A DNA stretch of 64,000 nt from an uncultured Flavobacteriales bacterium (lineage in GTDB: Bacteria > Bacteroidota > Bacteroidia > Flavobacteriales_D > Parvicellaceae). Under the pieces are notes generated by a model. The model ran no database searches. It was not told where the DNA came from and worked only from the letters and a program-made list of their open reading frames with translations. Positions 17,605 through 26,239 of the stretch are shown piece after piece. The position numbers were made by a program, and so were the translations under genes. Within the stretch, counting starts at the first letter, position 1. Every line of letters begins with the position of its first letter. The stretch is from contig CALSRM010000003.1 of the NCBI GenBank assembly GCA_943788755.1, positions 124,001 through 188,000 of the forward strand, given 5' to 3'.

Positions 17605-17664
17605 ATACGTTAGATTTACGTTACTTCTATCTATTGTAAGAAAATTTGAAAGTTGTATATTAGG
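17605..17664 (+). repeat. Upstream repeat with paired TACGTTA sites, copy 2
   Basis: The second copy of the element at 16874-16932, with a small difference after TGTAAGAA. It ends 21 bp before the ATG of the truncated gene at 17686. Both copies therefore sit in front of a start codon on the + strand. Confidence 0.7.
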
Positions 17665-17685
17665 ACACTTATTAAACTTCAAACT

Positions 17686-17910
17686 ATGAAACTACTACTA
17701 CTACCGCTCTTATTTATTTCTGTTATTTCTTTTGGGCAAGGTTGGGAGAAAACATCTGGAGGATGTTATAGAGATTATGGCAGTCAAGTCCAACAAACTG
17801 CCGACGGAGAATATATTATTACTGGTGCTTTTGGATTACTTCCCTATTTAGATAGTGATGCATATTTAATAAAACCAACAAGTAAACCAATCACTAAATT
17901 CGATCTATGA
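17686..17910 (+). pseudogene. Truncated remnant of a secreted beta-propeller-type T9SS protein
   Basis: The 74-residue frame has a signal peptide (MKLLLLPLLFISVISFG before Gln-Gly-Trp). It then gives the first repeat of a family common in this phylum: WEKTSGGCYRDYGSQVQQTADGEYIITGAF, then DSDAYLIK. After this the sequence turns into a short unrelated tail and stops. Complete relatives run for several hundred residues with many such repeats and a sorting tail. The stop overlaps the next gene's ATG (ATGA), which would fit coupling, but deletion of the body of the gene is the simpler reading. Confidence 0.6.
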
Positions 17911-20559
17911 AAATTGTATTAACCATATTCTTTATAATCATATCTTATGTATCCCAATCCCAAGTAGATGTTTTAGTTTCAGGCGATGACTTTACAACAT
18001 CTGGTGAGGGTTTATGTGCTTGCGGAACAGACTTTGCCTCTGTTGATCTCTTAAACTTTCACGATACAGGTGGAGATGCCGCTGATTATGAACCTAACGA
18101 GGATGAGTCAATTACCTTTTGTCCGGATGCAAATGGAAATAAAGTATCTGCAACTTTTGGTATTGGTGGAACCGGTTTTGCATTTGATGTAGATGCTTCG
18201 GATACTATATTTATTTATGATGGGTTGTCGGTATCTGATCCTATTTTAGATACTTTTAATAATAACATGTTGCCAGCTGGGTCTCTTTCAGCATCGTTGT
18301 CAAATTTTTCTGGGTGCTTAACAATACGTTTTATTAGTGATGGTGCAAATGAAGGTGCAGGATGGGATGCAAATGTTTCTTGTGGGAATTCTGTCCAACC
18401 ATTTAGTATAGGTATTGAAGGATTTATCAATGGACAAGCCAATGGAGCAAATGATAACGTAAATGATGTTATGCCTATAGATACAGGTTATATAGATGTT
18501 TGTTTAGGAGATTCTGTTTTATTATCAGTTGATGCTTATTTTCCTTATGAGCCTGGAGGCGACTCTGCGGCAACATTTGGAGGAGGATATGATCAAACAG
18601 GAAATCATACTATTGAGTGGACTATTAGTAATGGCATTCTGTCTGATCAGAATACTCTTTGGGTTCTTCCACCGGCCCAGCAAGGGTACTTTGTTTCTTT
18701 AAAAGTAACGGATGCTTTTGGAATGAATATGTATGCTACTTGTAAAATAAGAGTTTCTACCATTCCTAGTTTTATTACTTGCCAAGCTATAGACACCGTA
18801 CTTTGCGTAGATCAGCAAACACTCCTAGTTGGAGGTGTTACTGCTTCAGATACCGCAGGTGTTGAGGCGACAAGTGCAACTTTTCCAATTGGGGGCGAAT
18901 TTGGAACGGCGACTGAATTGCCAGATGGAAATAATCTTCCGCCATACGAAACAGAAATTGATATTGCAGGATATACTCCTGGAGGTACAATTCTTAATGG
19001 GACTGATATACAGCAAATCTGTGTTTCAATGGAGCATACGTGGCTCGGGGATCTAGAAATGTGGTTAACTTGTCCAAATGGGACGGAAGTGGCAATTTTT
19101 AATAGCTACACTAGTGGGTATCTTCCCGGTGGTTTTGGAGGAGGGGGAACCTATGTTGGAGGAGGTAATGATAATAATACAAGCGTTGGTAACTGTGAGG
19201 AATATTGTTTCTCTGAGGCAAATGGAGCATTGCCTTCATGGAATCTTGGGTATAACACTATAGCAGCATCTGGACCTACTTCTGGACAAATGGTTGTTCC
19301 TGGAGAATATAACCCGGAAGGAACCTTTGCAGATTTTGTTGGATGTCCAATAAATGGAACATGGACTTTAAGCGTTCAGGATAATATTTTAGCAGATGAT
19401 GGTTGGATTTGTCAATGGGGAATTTATTTCTTAGATTCTTTGAATCCAAACAATGAAACTTATGCTCCAGAGATATTTGATGAATTTTGGTATTCTGATC
19501 CAACAATTATTGTAGATGGAAATAATGATACAACTATTGTAATTCGACCGGATACCATAGGGCCATTTGGTTATACTTTTGAGGCACTTGATAGTTATGG
19601 GTGTAGTTATGATACTACTGTTTTTGTAAACGTTATCGCACCAGCTTCAATAATTCCGAATGCAACAGCTTGTTTGGGTGATGAGTTTGATTTTACAAAT
19701 ACATATGCTCCTGCGGGAGGTGAATGGTGGGTAGATGGTCCTGGAGCGGTTACTTTTACTCCAAATCAAAATGTTTTAAATCCTACTATATCTGTAATTC
19801 AAGGAGGGTTGTATACGTTTTACTTTACAGATGTACAATGTAGTGACACAAATTCGGTGGAAATATTCTATGGTTTAGGAAATCAAATCACTATAGATGA
19901 AGTTATATGTGACACATCCTACACTTGGGATAATCAAACTTACAATCAAAGCGGAGCCTACGTTAACTCCTATTACAATGTTAATGGTTGTGATTCTGTT
20001 GTAACCCTGAACTTGTCCTTAAATGGAGTACTTCCAGTTGACTTTACGGTTAATCAAAATTTATTTACCGCACCTCCCATTCGCTGCGCAATTTACTAAC
20101 ACAACTCCCAATCCAAGTAATTATAATTTCACATGGGGTTTTAGTGATGGAACAATGCTGCAAAGTAACAACTCAAGTGTTTTTCATGAATACTTGTACA
20201 ATGGATTATACGGTGTAACACTTATCGCAGAAGATATAAATACAGGATGTATCGATACAATGTATAAATCTGATTTTATTTATTGTACGGGTGGACTTGA
20301 CAACCCTGCTATTGATATTACTGAACACAAAAGCAACAGTAACTTAACAATTTACCCCAACCCAACACCCGACCAAATGACCATCGATATAAAGGGTTAT
20401 AATGGAGTTGTTAACATTGAGGTATATGACTTACAAGGAAGGTTATTAGAAACCACCACAAACACCACAGTATCTCTTAAAAAACACGCCAAAGGAATCT
20501 ATGTTCTTAAGGTAAGTTATGGAGAGATAACAGAAGAGGTTAGGGTAATTAGGGAATAG
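17907..20559 (+). pseudogene. Secreted CUB / P-domain / PKD protein with T9SS tail, one +1 frame disruption
   Basis: The first frame (to 20099) starts with a signal peptide (ends YVSQS before Gln-Val). A CUB-like domain follows (GCLTIRFISDGANEGAGWDANVSC), then Ig/PKD-like segments, and a proprotein-convertase P domain (about 355-510: ICVSMEHTWLGDLEMWLTCPNGT, later CPINGTWTLSVQDN). It stops after TAPP. The next frame continues at once with FAAQFTNTTPNPSNYNFTWGF (PKD), TGCIDTMYK, and a type IX sorting tail (LTIYPNPTPDQMTIDI ... GIYVLKVSYGE). Removing one C from the CCC near 20076-20078 joins the two into about 883 residues. Intact relatives are exported adhesins or proteases' accessory proteins; no catalytic domain is visible. 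Confidence 0.75.
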
Positions 20560-20563
20560 GTCT

Positions 20564-20598
20564 TTTCAAACCCCATAATAAACTGCAAGAATGTTATT
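20564..20598 (+). repeat. 35-bp dispersed repeat, copy 2
   Basis: Matches 16775-16809 with three mismatches. It begins 5 bp after the stop codon of the CUB/P-domain gene. Confidence 0.6.
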
Positions 20599-20625
20599 TT
20601 GGATAGGTCAAAAAAAAGCCATTAG

Positions 20626-22602
20626 CTACACCTTAATTCCAATCAGTAAAACATCATCAACTTGTTCTTCTTCACCTTTCCATTGGTTAAAAAAGAAATC
20701 TATCTTTTCTTTTTGCTCGTTAAAGCTTAATGTTTGAATTGAAAGTAAAAATTCTTTTAACCTTCTAAAAAGCAGCTTTTTACCTTTTTCTCCACCAAAC
20801 TGGTCCACTATTCCATCTGTAAAGACGTAAACAGTATCATTTTTTTCCAATTGGATTTTTTCACCGGTAAAATCTTTCTCAATTCCGATGTCTTGGCCAA
20901 TAGGAAATTTATTGCCCTTATAAACAATAACTTCATTGTTTCTTATTAAAACTAAAGGTCTATTAGCTCCGCTAAATTGTATGATATTATCATCTTTATT
21001 ATAAGCACACAAGGCTATATCCATTCCATCTGCCATTCTTTGCTGATCGCTTCCTCCATTGGTACTCCTATTCACCTCTTTATCAATAAAATGAAGTACT
21101 GTTTCTGGATCAGTAACGTCTGTTTTCTTTGTAAAATGATTTAATGCTCCAACGCAAATTACACTCATCATTGCTCCAGGAACTCCATGTCCTGTGCAAT
21201 CGGCGGCAGCAAAAACTATTGAATTGTTAAAATGTTCAAACCAATAAAAGTCACCACTAACAATATCTTTTGGTTTATAGTATATTAGTGAATCTTGGAA
21301 TAAATTACCAAATTCATTAATATCTGGCATAATTGAGTTTTGAATTTTTTTTGCATAATTGATGCTGTCTGTTATGTCTTTGTTTTTCTGCTCAATCAAC
21401 AAATTTTGATCTTCTAAAGACAAACTCAAGGCTTTTTTCTTTTCGAAGTTTTTGTATACAATGATTAAAAATATAATTAAAATGACAACTCCTATAACAC
21501 CAGCGATTATTATAAACCCTAATCTCTTTGCTTTTTCTTCTTTAACAATTAATGATTGAGTTAATTGATTTGCTTTTGCTTTTTCTAATGCTAATAGTTG
21601 TTCTTTATTTGCAACATCAAATTTAATTTGATTAGCCTCAATATTATTAAGTATTTCTTCTCCATTTAACGCTGTATTTAGTGAGTCATATAATTCAAAT
21701 AATTCGTATGCACGTTCAGACTTTATTTGCAAGAGCGCTGTTAAAGCAGTTTCACTACCATTAAGTGTAAAATTTTTAGACTTAACAGAATCTGTGTAAA
21801 TCATTCCCAATGAAGCATATTCATAAGCTTTATTATAATCTTCTAGTAATAAATAGATCGACCCTATATTTATGTATGACCCTCCTATGCCTTTTGTGGC
21901 ATTAATTTTTTTTTTAAATTCTAAAGATTTGTTGAGATATTCTAAAGCTGTTACATAATCACCGCTATGTTTATATACAAGTGCGATATTGTTATAGCTA
22001 TGAGCAATTCCAAGTGTATCATTTTTTATTTCCCTTAATTCTAAAGTTTTATTATGGAAGTATAAAGAGCTATCAAACATTCTCAGCTCTTTGTAAAGTG
22101 TTCCTAGGTGATGATATATCTCAACTGACTTTGCTATGCTATTATTAGCATATTTCAACCCAACAAAAAAGTCTCTTTTTGCTTGCTCATAATTTTCAAT
22201 GTCGAGGTTTATAGCCCCTATATTCATATAGCAATATCTAAGATATGCGGAATCTTGAAGCTCCTCTGCACTTTTTGTAGCGTTTTGAAAGTAGAATATC
22301 GCATCATCATAAGACTCTATCTCATTGTAAGTTGCAGCCTTTAAATACTGCATTTGCATCAACCCTTTTGAGTAATGAAGTTGTTTTGATTTTTCAATCC
22401 CAAAATTAATATAATCTAGCCGTTTACTGAGACTATCAAGGCCATATAACGACATGTACAAAGCATCAATCTGTTCAATGTTTTCACATGCCTTATTTGC
22501 TTTTATTATGCTATCTGTTTTGGATTGAGTGTAATGTTTTGAAGTACTTAACAATAGAATAACGACAACAAGGAGTGATTTGATATAGTTGGATTTTAAC
22601 AC
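20626..22602 (-). CDS. TPR-repeat membrane protein with SpoIIE/PP2C phosphatase domain
   Basis: The 658-residue protein has a signal peptide (about 1-26, ends HYT before Gln-Ser) and about six tetratricopeptide repeats outside the cytoplasm (roughly 55-290, for example YTALEYLNKSLEFKKK). A helical segment follows, then one membrane helix (about 357-383, LGFIIIAGVIGVVILIIFLIIVY), a short coiled coil, and a SpoIIE-type PP2C phosphatase (about 430-658). The phosphatase motifs are visible: KDIVSGDFYW, AAADCTGHGVPGAMMS, VYVFTDGIVDQFGG and DDVLLIG, with the metal-binding Asp residues. Such proteins sense something in the periplasm and dephosphorylate a cytoplasmic Ser/Thr-phosphoprotein, often an anti-sigma antagonist. 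No partner is adjacent. Confidence 0.9.
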   Translation of the reverse strand: MLKSNYIKSLLVVVILLLSTSKHYTQSKTDSIIKANKACENIEQIDALYMSLYGLDSLSKRLDYINFGIEKSKQLHYSKGLMQMQYLKAATYNEIESYDDAIFYFQNATKSAEELQDSAYLRYCYMNIGAINLDIENYEQAKRDFFVGLKYANNSIAKSVEIYHHLGTLYKELRMFDSSLYFHNKTLELREIKNDTLGIAHSYNNIALVYKHSGDYVTALEYLNKSLEFKKKINATKGIGGSYINIGSIYLLLEDYNKAYEYASLGMIYTDSVKSKNFTLNGSETALTALLQIKSERAYELFELYDSLNTALNGEEILNNIEANQIKFDVANKEQLLALEKAKANQLTQSLIVKEEKAKRLGFIIIAGVIGVVILIIFLIIVYKNFEKKKALSLSLEDQNLLIEQKNKDITDSINYAKKIQNSIMPDINEFGNLFQDSLIYYKPKDIVSGDFYWFEHFNNSIVFAAADCTGHGVPGAMMSVICVGALNHFTKKTDVTDPETVLHFIDKEVNRSTNGGSDQQRMADGMDIALCAYNKDDNIIQFSGANRPLVLIRNNEVIVYKGNKFPIGQDIGIEKDFTGEKIQLEKNDTVYVFTDGIVDQFGGEKGKKLLFRRLKEFLLSIQTLSFNEQKEKIDFFFNQWKGEEEQVDDVLLIGIKV

Positions 22603-22709
22603 ATAGCTAAGTTAGTATAAATTCTTTTCCAATAACAACCAATATATTTTCACCCCTTATTAGGGTTATAAAGAATAAGCAAGGTAATTATGAAAAGGTT
22701 TATTCAACA

Positions 22710-23273
22710 TTATAAAATATCCACCTTTCCATTACTTAAGTTATAATAGGCGGGTACTATTTCCAGGCCATTCTTAACTGCATCCCCAATAATTGAAGAT
22801 CTATTCACTAAGTCATTACATGTTAACTTTGCATTCATACGAACTACATCATTCACTTCACTGCTTTCTGATGCAGCAATAGCTGGCACAATATGCGAAC
22901 ACAAATGGTTTAAGTTATACCCGTTATCTCCTCCCGCTAATGCAGCCGTTACAGCGCCACAACTTTCGTGGCCAAGTACAATAATTAGTTTTGTCCCTAA
23001 ATGCGCAACAGCATATTCAATACTAGCTATAGTAGATGTATTTGCTATATTCCCTGCTACTCGCAACACAAATATTTCTCCTGCATTCGCATCAAAAATA
23101 GATTCTGGAACCACCCGGGAATCTGCACAACTTAATACAATTGCATAAGGATCTTGCCCTGTGATTAGGCTTTCTCTAATTTTTTTATCCGTTCCCACAT
23201 GTTCCTTGTCCTGAACATACTGTTCGTTTCCAATTTTAATTTTGTCTAACGCTTCTTTTGCTGAAATACTCAT
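22710..23273 (-). CDS. Beta-class carbonic anhydrase
   Basis: A zinc enzyme that interconverts CO2 and bicarbonate. The zinc ligands are visible: Cys in VLSCADSRVVPE with the Asp-Arg dyad, and His and Cys in LGHESCGAV. LRVAGNI and an IEYAVAHLGTKLIIV strand are also standard. The start at MSISAKEALDKIKIGNEQY is preferred. The open frame continues 48 codons upstream, but that part is AT-rich and hydrophobic, and a good promoter (23301-23331) lies inside it. The resulting 187 residues fit the family. It is transcribed alone. Confidence 0.93.
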   Translation of the reverse strand: MSISAKEALDKIKIGNEQYVQDKEHVGTDKKIRESLITGQDPYAIVLSCADSRVVPESIFDANAGEIFVLRVAGNIANTSTIASIEYAVAHLGTKLIIVLGHESCGAVTAALAGGDNGYNLNHLCSHIVPAIAASESSEVNDVVRMNAKLTCNDLVNRSSIIGDAVKNGLEIVPAYYNLSNGKVDIL

Positions 23274-23300
23274 ATCGATGTATTTATTGTTTAATATTTT

Positions 23301-23331
23301 CAAAATTAATAAAAAAGTTAAAACCAAACAA
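23301..23331 (-). promoter_or_regulatory. Promoter of the carbonic anhydrase gene
   Basis: On the minus strand TTG (23331-23329) is followed after 20 bp by TAATTTTG (23308-23301). This fits the TTG-N19-TAnnTTTG promoter within one base of spacing, 27 bp before the chosen start codon. Confidence 0.5.
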
Positions 23332-23433
23332 CCAATATTATAGATGGCATAGAAATTGTTTAATATCAAAAAAAAAATTACAAGACAAATGCTTTTATTC
23401 AGTTTAAATCGAGTCAATAATCAAAATATTGTA

Positions 23434-23441
23434 TAATTTTG
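23434..23441 (+). promoter_or_regulatory. -7 box (TAATTTTG) of the MORN gene
   Basis: TAATTTTG fits TAnnTTTG and lies 55 bp before the ATG. No TTG is found at the -33 spacing. Confidence 0.35.
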
Positions 23442-23496
23442 AAACTATTGAATCATTAATCTGTATAAAGCACAAATAAAAACTAAATCATAATCC

Positions 23497-23910
23497 ATGA
23501 AACTATTTACTATTACCGCTATTTTATCTTTTGTTACTTGCTTTAATTCTTATTCTCAATGCATTAAAGGGAACTGCTACAAAGGGCATGGAACTTTTCA
23601 ATGGGAAAATAAGGACAGGTACATTGGTGGATGGATTAATGGTCTTCCAAATGGTCAAGGTAAATTTCTCTGGGGTAATGGAGATAAGTATATGGGAAAC
23701 TTTGAAGAAGGTAAAATGTCTGGACAAGGAACCTACAAGTGGGATAATGGAAATACTTATACCGGCCAATGGAAGGAAGACAAGATGAGTGGACGAGGAA
23801 CCTTTTATTGGGATAAAGAAGGTGCTACTTATGAAGGCTTCTTTAGCGAAGATAAAATCGCCAACTCTGAAACAGAAGATTCTCAAGGTGTTCCAGAAAT
23901 CAACCCTTGA
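23497..23910 (+). CDS. Exported MORN-repeat protein
   Basis: The 137-residue protein has a signal peptide (ends SYS before Gln-Cys) and then four to five MORN repeats: CYKGHGTFQWENKDRYIGGW, NGQGKFLWGNGDKYMGNF, SGQGTYKWDNGNTYTGQW, SGRGTFYWDKEGATYEGFF. MORN repeats form an elongated beta-meander used for membrane or protein contacts. Here it would lie in the periplasm or outside. The C-terminal 15 residues are acidic and unstructured. The end overlaps the next gene's likely GTG start by 23 bp, so the two are probably translated together. Confidence 0.85.
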   Translation: MKLFTITAILSFVTCFNSYSQCIKGNCYKGHGTFQWENKDRYIGGWINGLPNGQGKFLWGNGDKYMGNFEEGKMSGQGTYKWDNGNTYTGQWKEDKMSGRGTFYWDKEGATYEGFFSEDKIANSETEDSQGVPEINP

Positions 23911-24850
23911 TTTTCTAATATTTCTGTTGCTTCCCCTTTTTTTTTGTGCTTCTGTAATAGGGCAAAATCAGTCGTATCAAAAACAAAATTTCGGGATTTC
24001 AGCTGGTGCTATCATTAATTTAGGATCACATGTTTCTCAAATAGGAATCTATCTTTCTGGTTATTATTACCAAAGTAGAAACGAATTGGAGTGTCTACAA
24101 ATTAATTCAAATGCTAGGTGGACTTTCAATTATAAGAATTGGGGAGCTACCGGGAAATTTAGAGAAACAAAATTAGGAATTGGAATTGTAGCTGCATGGG
24201 GTCAAAACGAAGTCAGACAAAAATATTTTCATTCGCTGGTAAGTAACCAAACTGGAAGAAATTATAGCATAGGGTATGGCTATAATTTTTACTTTGACAA
24301 TCGAAACACCTCTCAACGAACTGGAACAGTTAGTTTTCAATTCCATGATTTTGAACTGATACATGAAAATGACATTCTTGCAACAAGTGGTTCTGATAGA
24401 TTCAGAACAGCAGCATTAATGGTTGCTTTCAGTAAGGATAGCATTAGAATCGGACTGAACAGTTTATTATGGACCGGGAATTCCAATTCACCTTTAGTAA
24501 AAAGTTATTACGACACCAGCTTTACGCGATATGGCTATAAAGACTTATCCCATACTCCTTATGGAAAATTTGCGAATGGTGTTATGGGCGTTCAAGCTGA
24601 ATATGCTTTAGGTTTTGGTCAAAACCTAAAATTAAGTTCTGGAATCGATAGCGAAAAAATAAGAAATGTTATTCAAAATAAAATTATCCATGATATGTAT
24701 TTTATTCCTGCAAAATGGATAAAGGCGAAAAACCTTCACCTGCCCATGATAGACGAAAAAGGACTACCCTATCTGTACCAAAAAGATCAACAAGTGAAAA
24801 AGAGTAGGTTCTACTATCAGTTTAGTTTGAATGATAATGACTTTTACTAA
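23888..24850 (+). CDS. Exported protein resembling polymorphic toxin type 23 (Ntox23-like)
   Basis: From a GTG at 23888 the protein has 320 residues and a convincing signal peptide (MFQKSTLDFLIFLLLPLFF, cleaved after VIG before Gln-Asn). An earlier ATG in the same frame would put a long charged shadow of the MORN gene in front. The mature part has the pattern I associate with Bacteroidota proteins named polymorphic toxin type 23: FGISAGAIINLGSHVSQIGIY, NYKNWGA, NQTGRNYSIGYGYNFYFD, GTVSFQFHDFELIHENDI, SDRFRTAALMVAF and LLWTG. Toxicity of this domain has not been shown here, and it may be a structural or outer-membrane-linked protein. Confidence 0.55.
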   Translation: MFQKSTLDFLIFLLLPLFFCASVIGQNQSYQKQNFGISAGAIINLGSHVSQIGIYLSGYYYQSRNELECLQINSNARWTFNYKNWGATGKFRETKLGIGIVAAWGQNEVRQKYFHSLVSNQTGRNYSIGYGYNFYFDNRNTSQRTGTVSFQFHDFELIHENDILATSGSDRFRTAALMVAFSKDSIRIGLNSLLWTGNSNSPLVKSYYDTSFTRYGYKDLSHTPYGKFANGVMGVQAEYALGFGQNLKLSSGIDSEKIRNVIQNKIIHDMYFIPAKWIKAKNLHLPMIDEKGLPYLYQKDQQVKKSRFYYQFSLNDNDFY

Positions 24851-25066
24851 ATTATTCTATCTCAAATAACGGATTGTCATTTGGTATCAACTAACAAATT
24901 TGGATTAGCTGTTTCAAAAGTGTAAAATGATATCCATTTTTTAGTACTTCCTTTCTTTTTTTAAAAATGCGATTTTATCGTTGAAATAGCTATCATATTT
25001 AGAAAACTTTTTATACTATTAATGGTTATTTAGTTTAAATAATATACAGCTGACACAATTTTGGAT

Positions 25067-25074
25067 TATATTTG
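25067..25074 (+). promoter_or_regulatory. -7 box (TATATTTG) of the threonine dehydrogenase gene
   Basis: TATATTTG is an exact TAnnTTTG match 46 bp before the ATG. The -33 element is not evident. Confidence 0.4.
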
Positions 25075-25120
25075 TTAGAAGTAAAAACAAACAAACAAGT
25101 TAATACTTACATTTACCGAT

Positions 25121-26062
25121 ATGGGTAAAAATATATTAGTTATAGGTGCTGCTGGACAAATAGGCACAGAGCTTGTCCTAGCGCTTCGGCAATCCAAAGG
25201 TGCTGATAATGTTATAGCTGCGGATTTAAAAGAACCGAACGCAAAGGTTTTAGCCGGAGGTAAGTTTGTTCAACTAGATATTTTAGACGAATCGGCAGTA
25301 AGAAGTGTAATTAATGACAACCGTATAACTGAGGTTTATCTATTGGCAGCACTCCTGTCTGCTACAGCAGAGAAAAATCCAATGTTCGCATGGAAATTGA
25401 ATATGGATGGATTATTTAACATCCTAAACATAGCCAAAGAAGGCATTATAAAAAAAGTTTTCTGGCCTAGTTCAATAGCTGTATTTGGACCTTCTTCTCC
25501 AAAGGAAAATACGCCGCAAACTGCGATAATGGAACCAATTACTGTTTATGGAATTAGCAAACAGGCGGGTGAAAGATGGTGTGAGTACTATTTTAGGCAA
25601 TATGGTGTAGATGTAAGAAGCATTCGATATCCAGGTTTGATCAGTTACAAATCGCTTCCAGGTGGTGGAACAACAGATTATGCTGTAGACATCTATTATA
25701 AAGCATTAAAAAACGCTTCATTTACTTGCTTTTTGGATGAAAACATGAAACTGCCAATGATGTATATGGAAGATGCAATTCGTGCAACAATTGAATTAAT
25801 GGACGCACCAATTGAAAATATAAAAACTAGGTCCAGTTATAATATTGCAGGAATGAGCTTTACGCCCAAAGAAATTGCTCGAAGTATTCAAAATCACATC
25901 TCAGGTTTCAAGATTAATTATTCGGTAGATTACAGGAACAATATTGCCGAAACATGGCCAGACAGTATTTCAGACAGCAATGCAAGGGAAGATTGGAATT
26001 GGAAAGCACGATTCGATTTGGATGAAATGACCAAAAACATGCTAGAAAACCTATCTCAGTAA
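25121..26062 (+). CDS. L-threonine 3-dehydrogenase, SDR (GalE-like) type
   Basis: An NAD-dependent short-chain dehydrogenase/epimerase-fold protein. Visible features are the Rossmann motif GAAGQIG near residue 8, LLAALLSA, the SS...VYG..K catalytic set (SSIAVFG, then VYGISKQAGE), and the segment YPGLISYKSLPGGGTTDYAVDI. That last segment is the hallmark of GalE-like L-threonine 3-dehydrogenases known from Bacteroidota. The enzyme oxidises L-threonine to 2-amino-3-ketobutyrate for cleavage to glycine and acetyl-CoA. It is unrelated to the zinc-dependent E. coli Tdh. The gene for the partner ligase is not adjacent. Confidence 0.88.
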   Translation: MGKNILVIGAAGQIGTELVLALRQSKGADNVIAADLKEPNAKVLAGGKFVQLDILDESAVRSVINDNRITEVYLLAALLSATAEKNPMFAWKLNMDGLFNILNIAKEGIIKKVFWPSSIAVFGPSSPKENTPQTAIMEPITVYGISKQAGERWCEYYFRQYGVDVRSIRYPGLISYKSLPGGGTTDYAVDIYYKALKNASFTCFLDENMKLPMMYMEDAIRATIELMDAPIENIKTRSSYNIAGMSFTPKEIARSIQNHISGFKINYSVDYRNNIAETWPDSISDSNAREDWNWKARFDLDEMTKNMLENLSQ

Positions 26063-26239
26063 ATTATATTAAATTTATATTTGTTTACGAATACTATCCT
26101 TTCGTAATAAGTTAAATTATTTTTATCCTAAGCAAAGCAACCTTTAGCACATTTCCACGTATTTCTTACGTCGAAAGAATTTTTTGTTTTGTCGAAAAAT
26201 AATAAACTGAACCCTGAAATTGAATAGATTAGCACTTCT

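Noticed and set aside
23274-23417. A 48-codon N-terminal extension of the carbonic anhydrase
   Set aside because: It is AT-rich, contains a good promoter, and the family begins at the internal Met.
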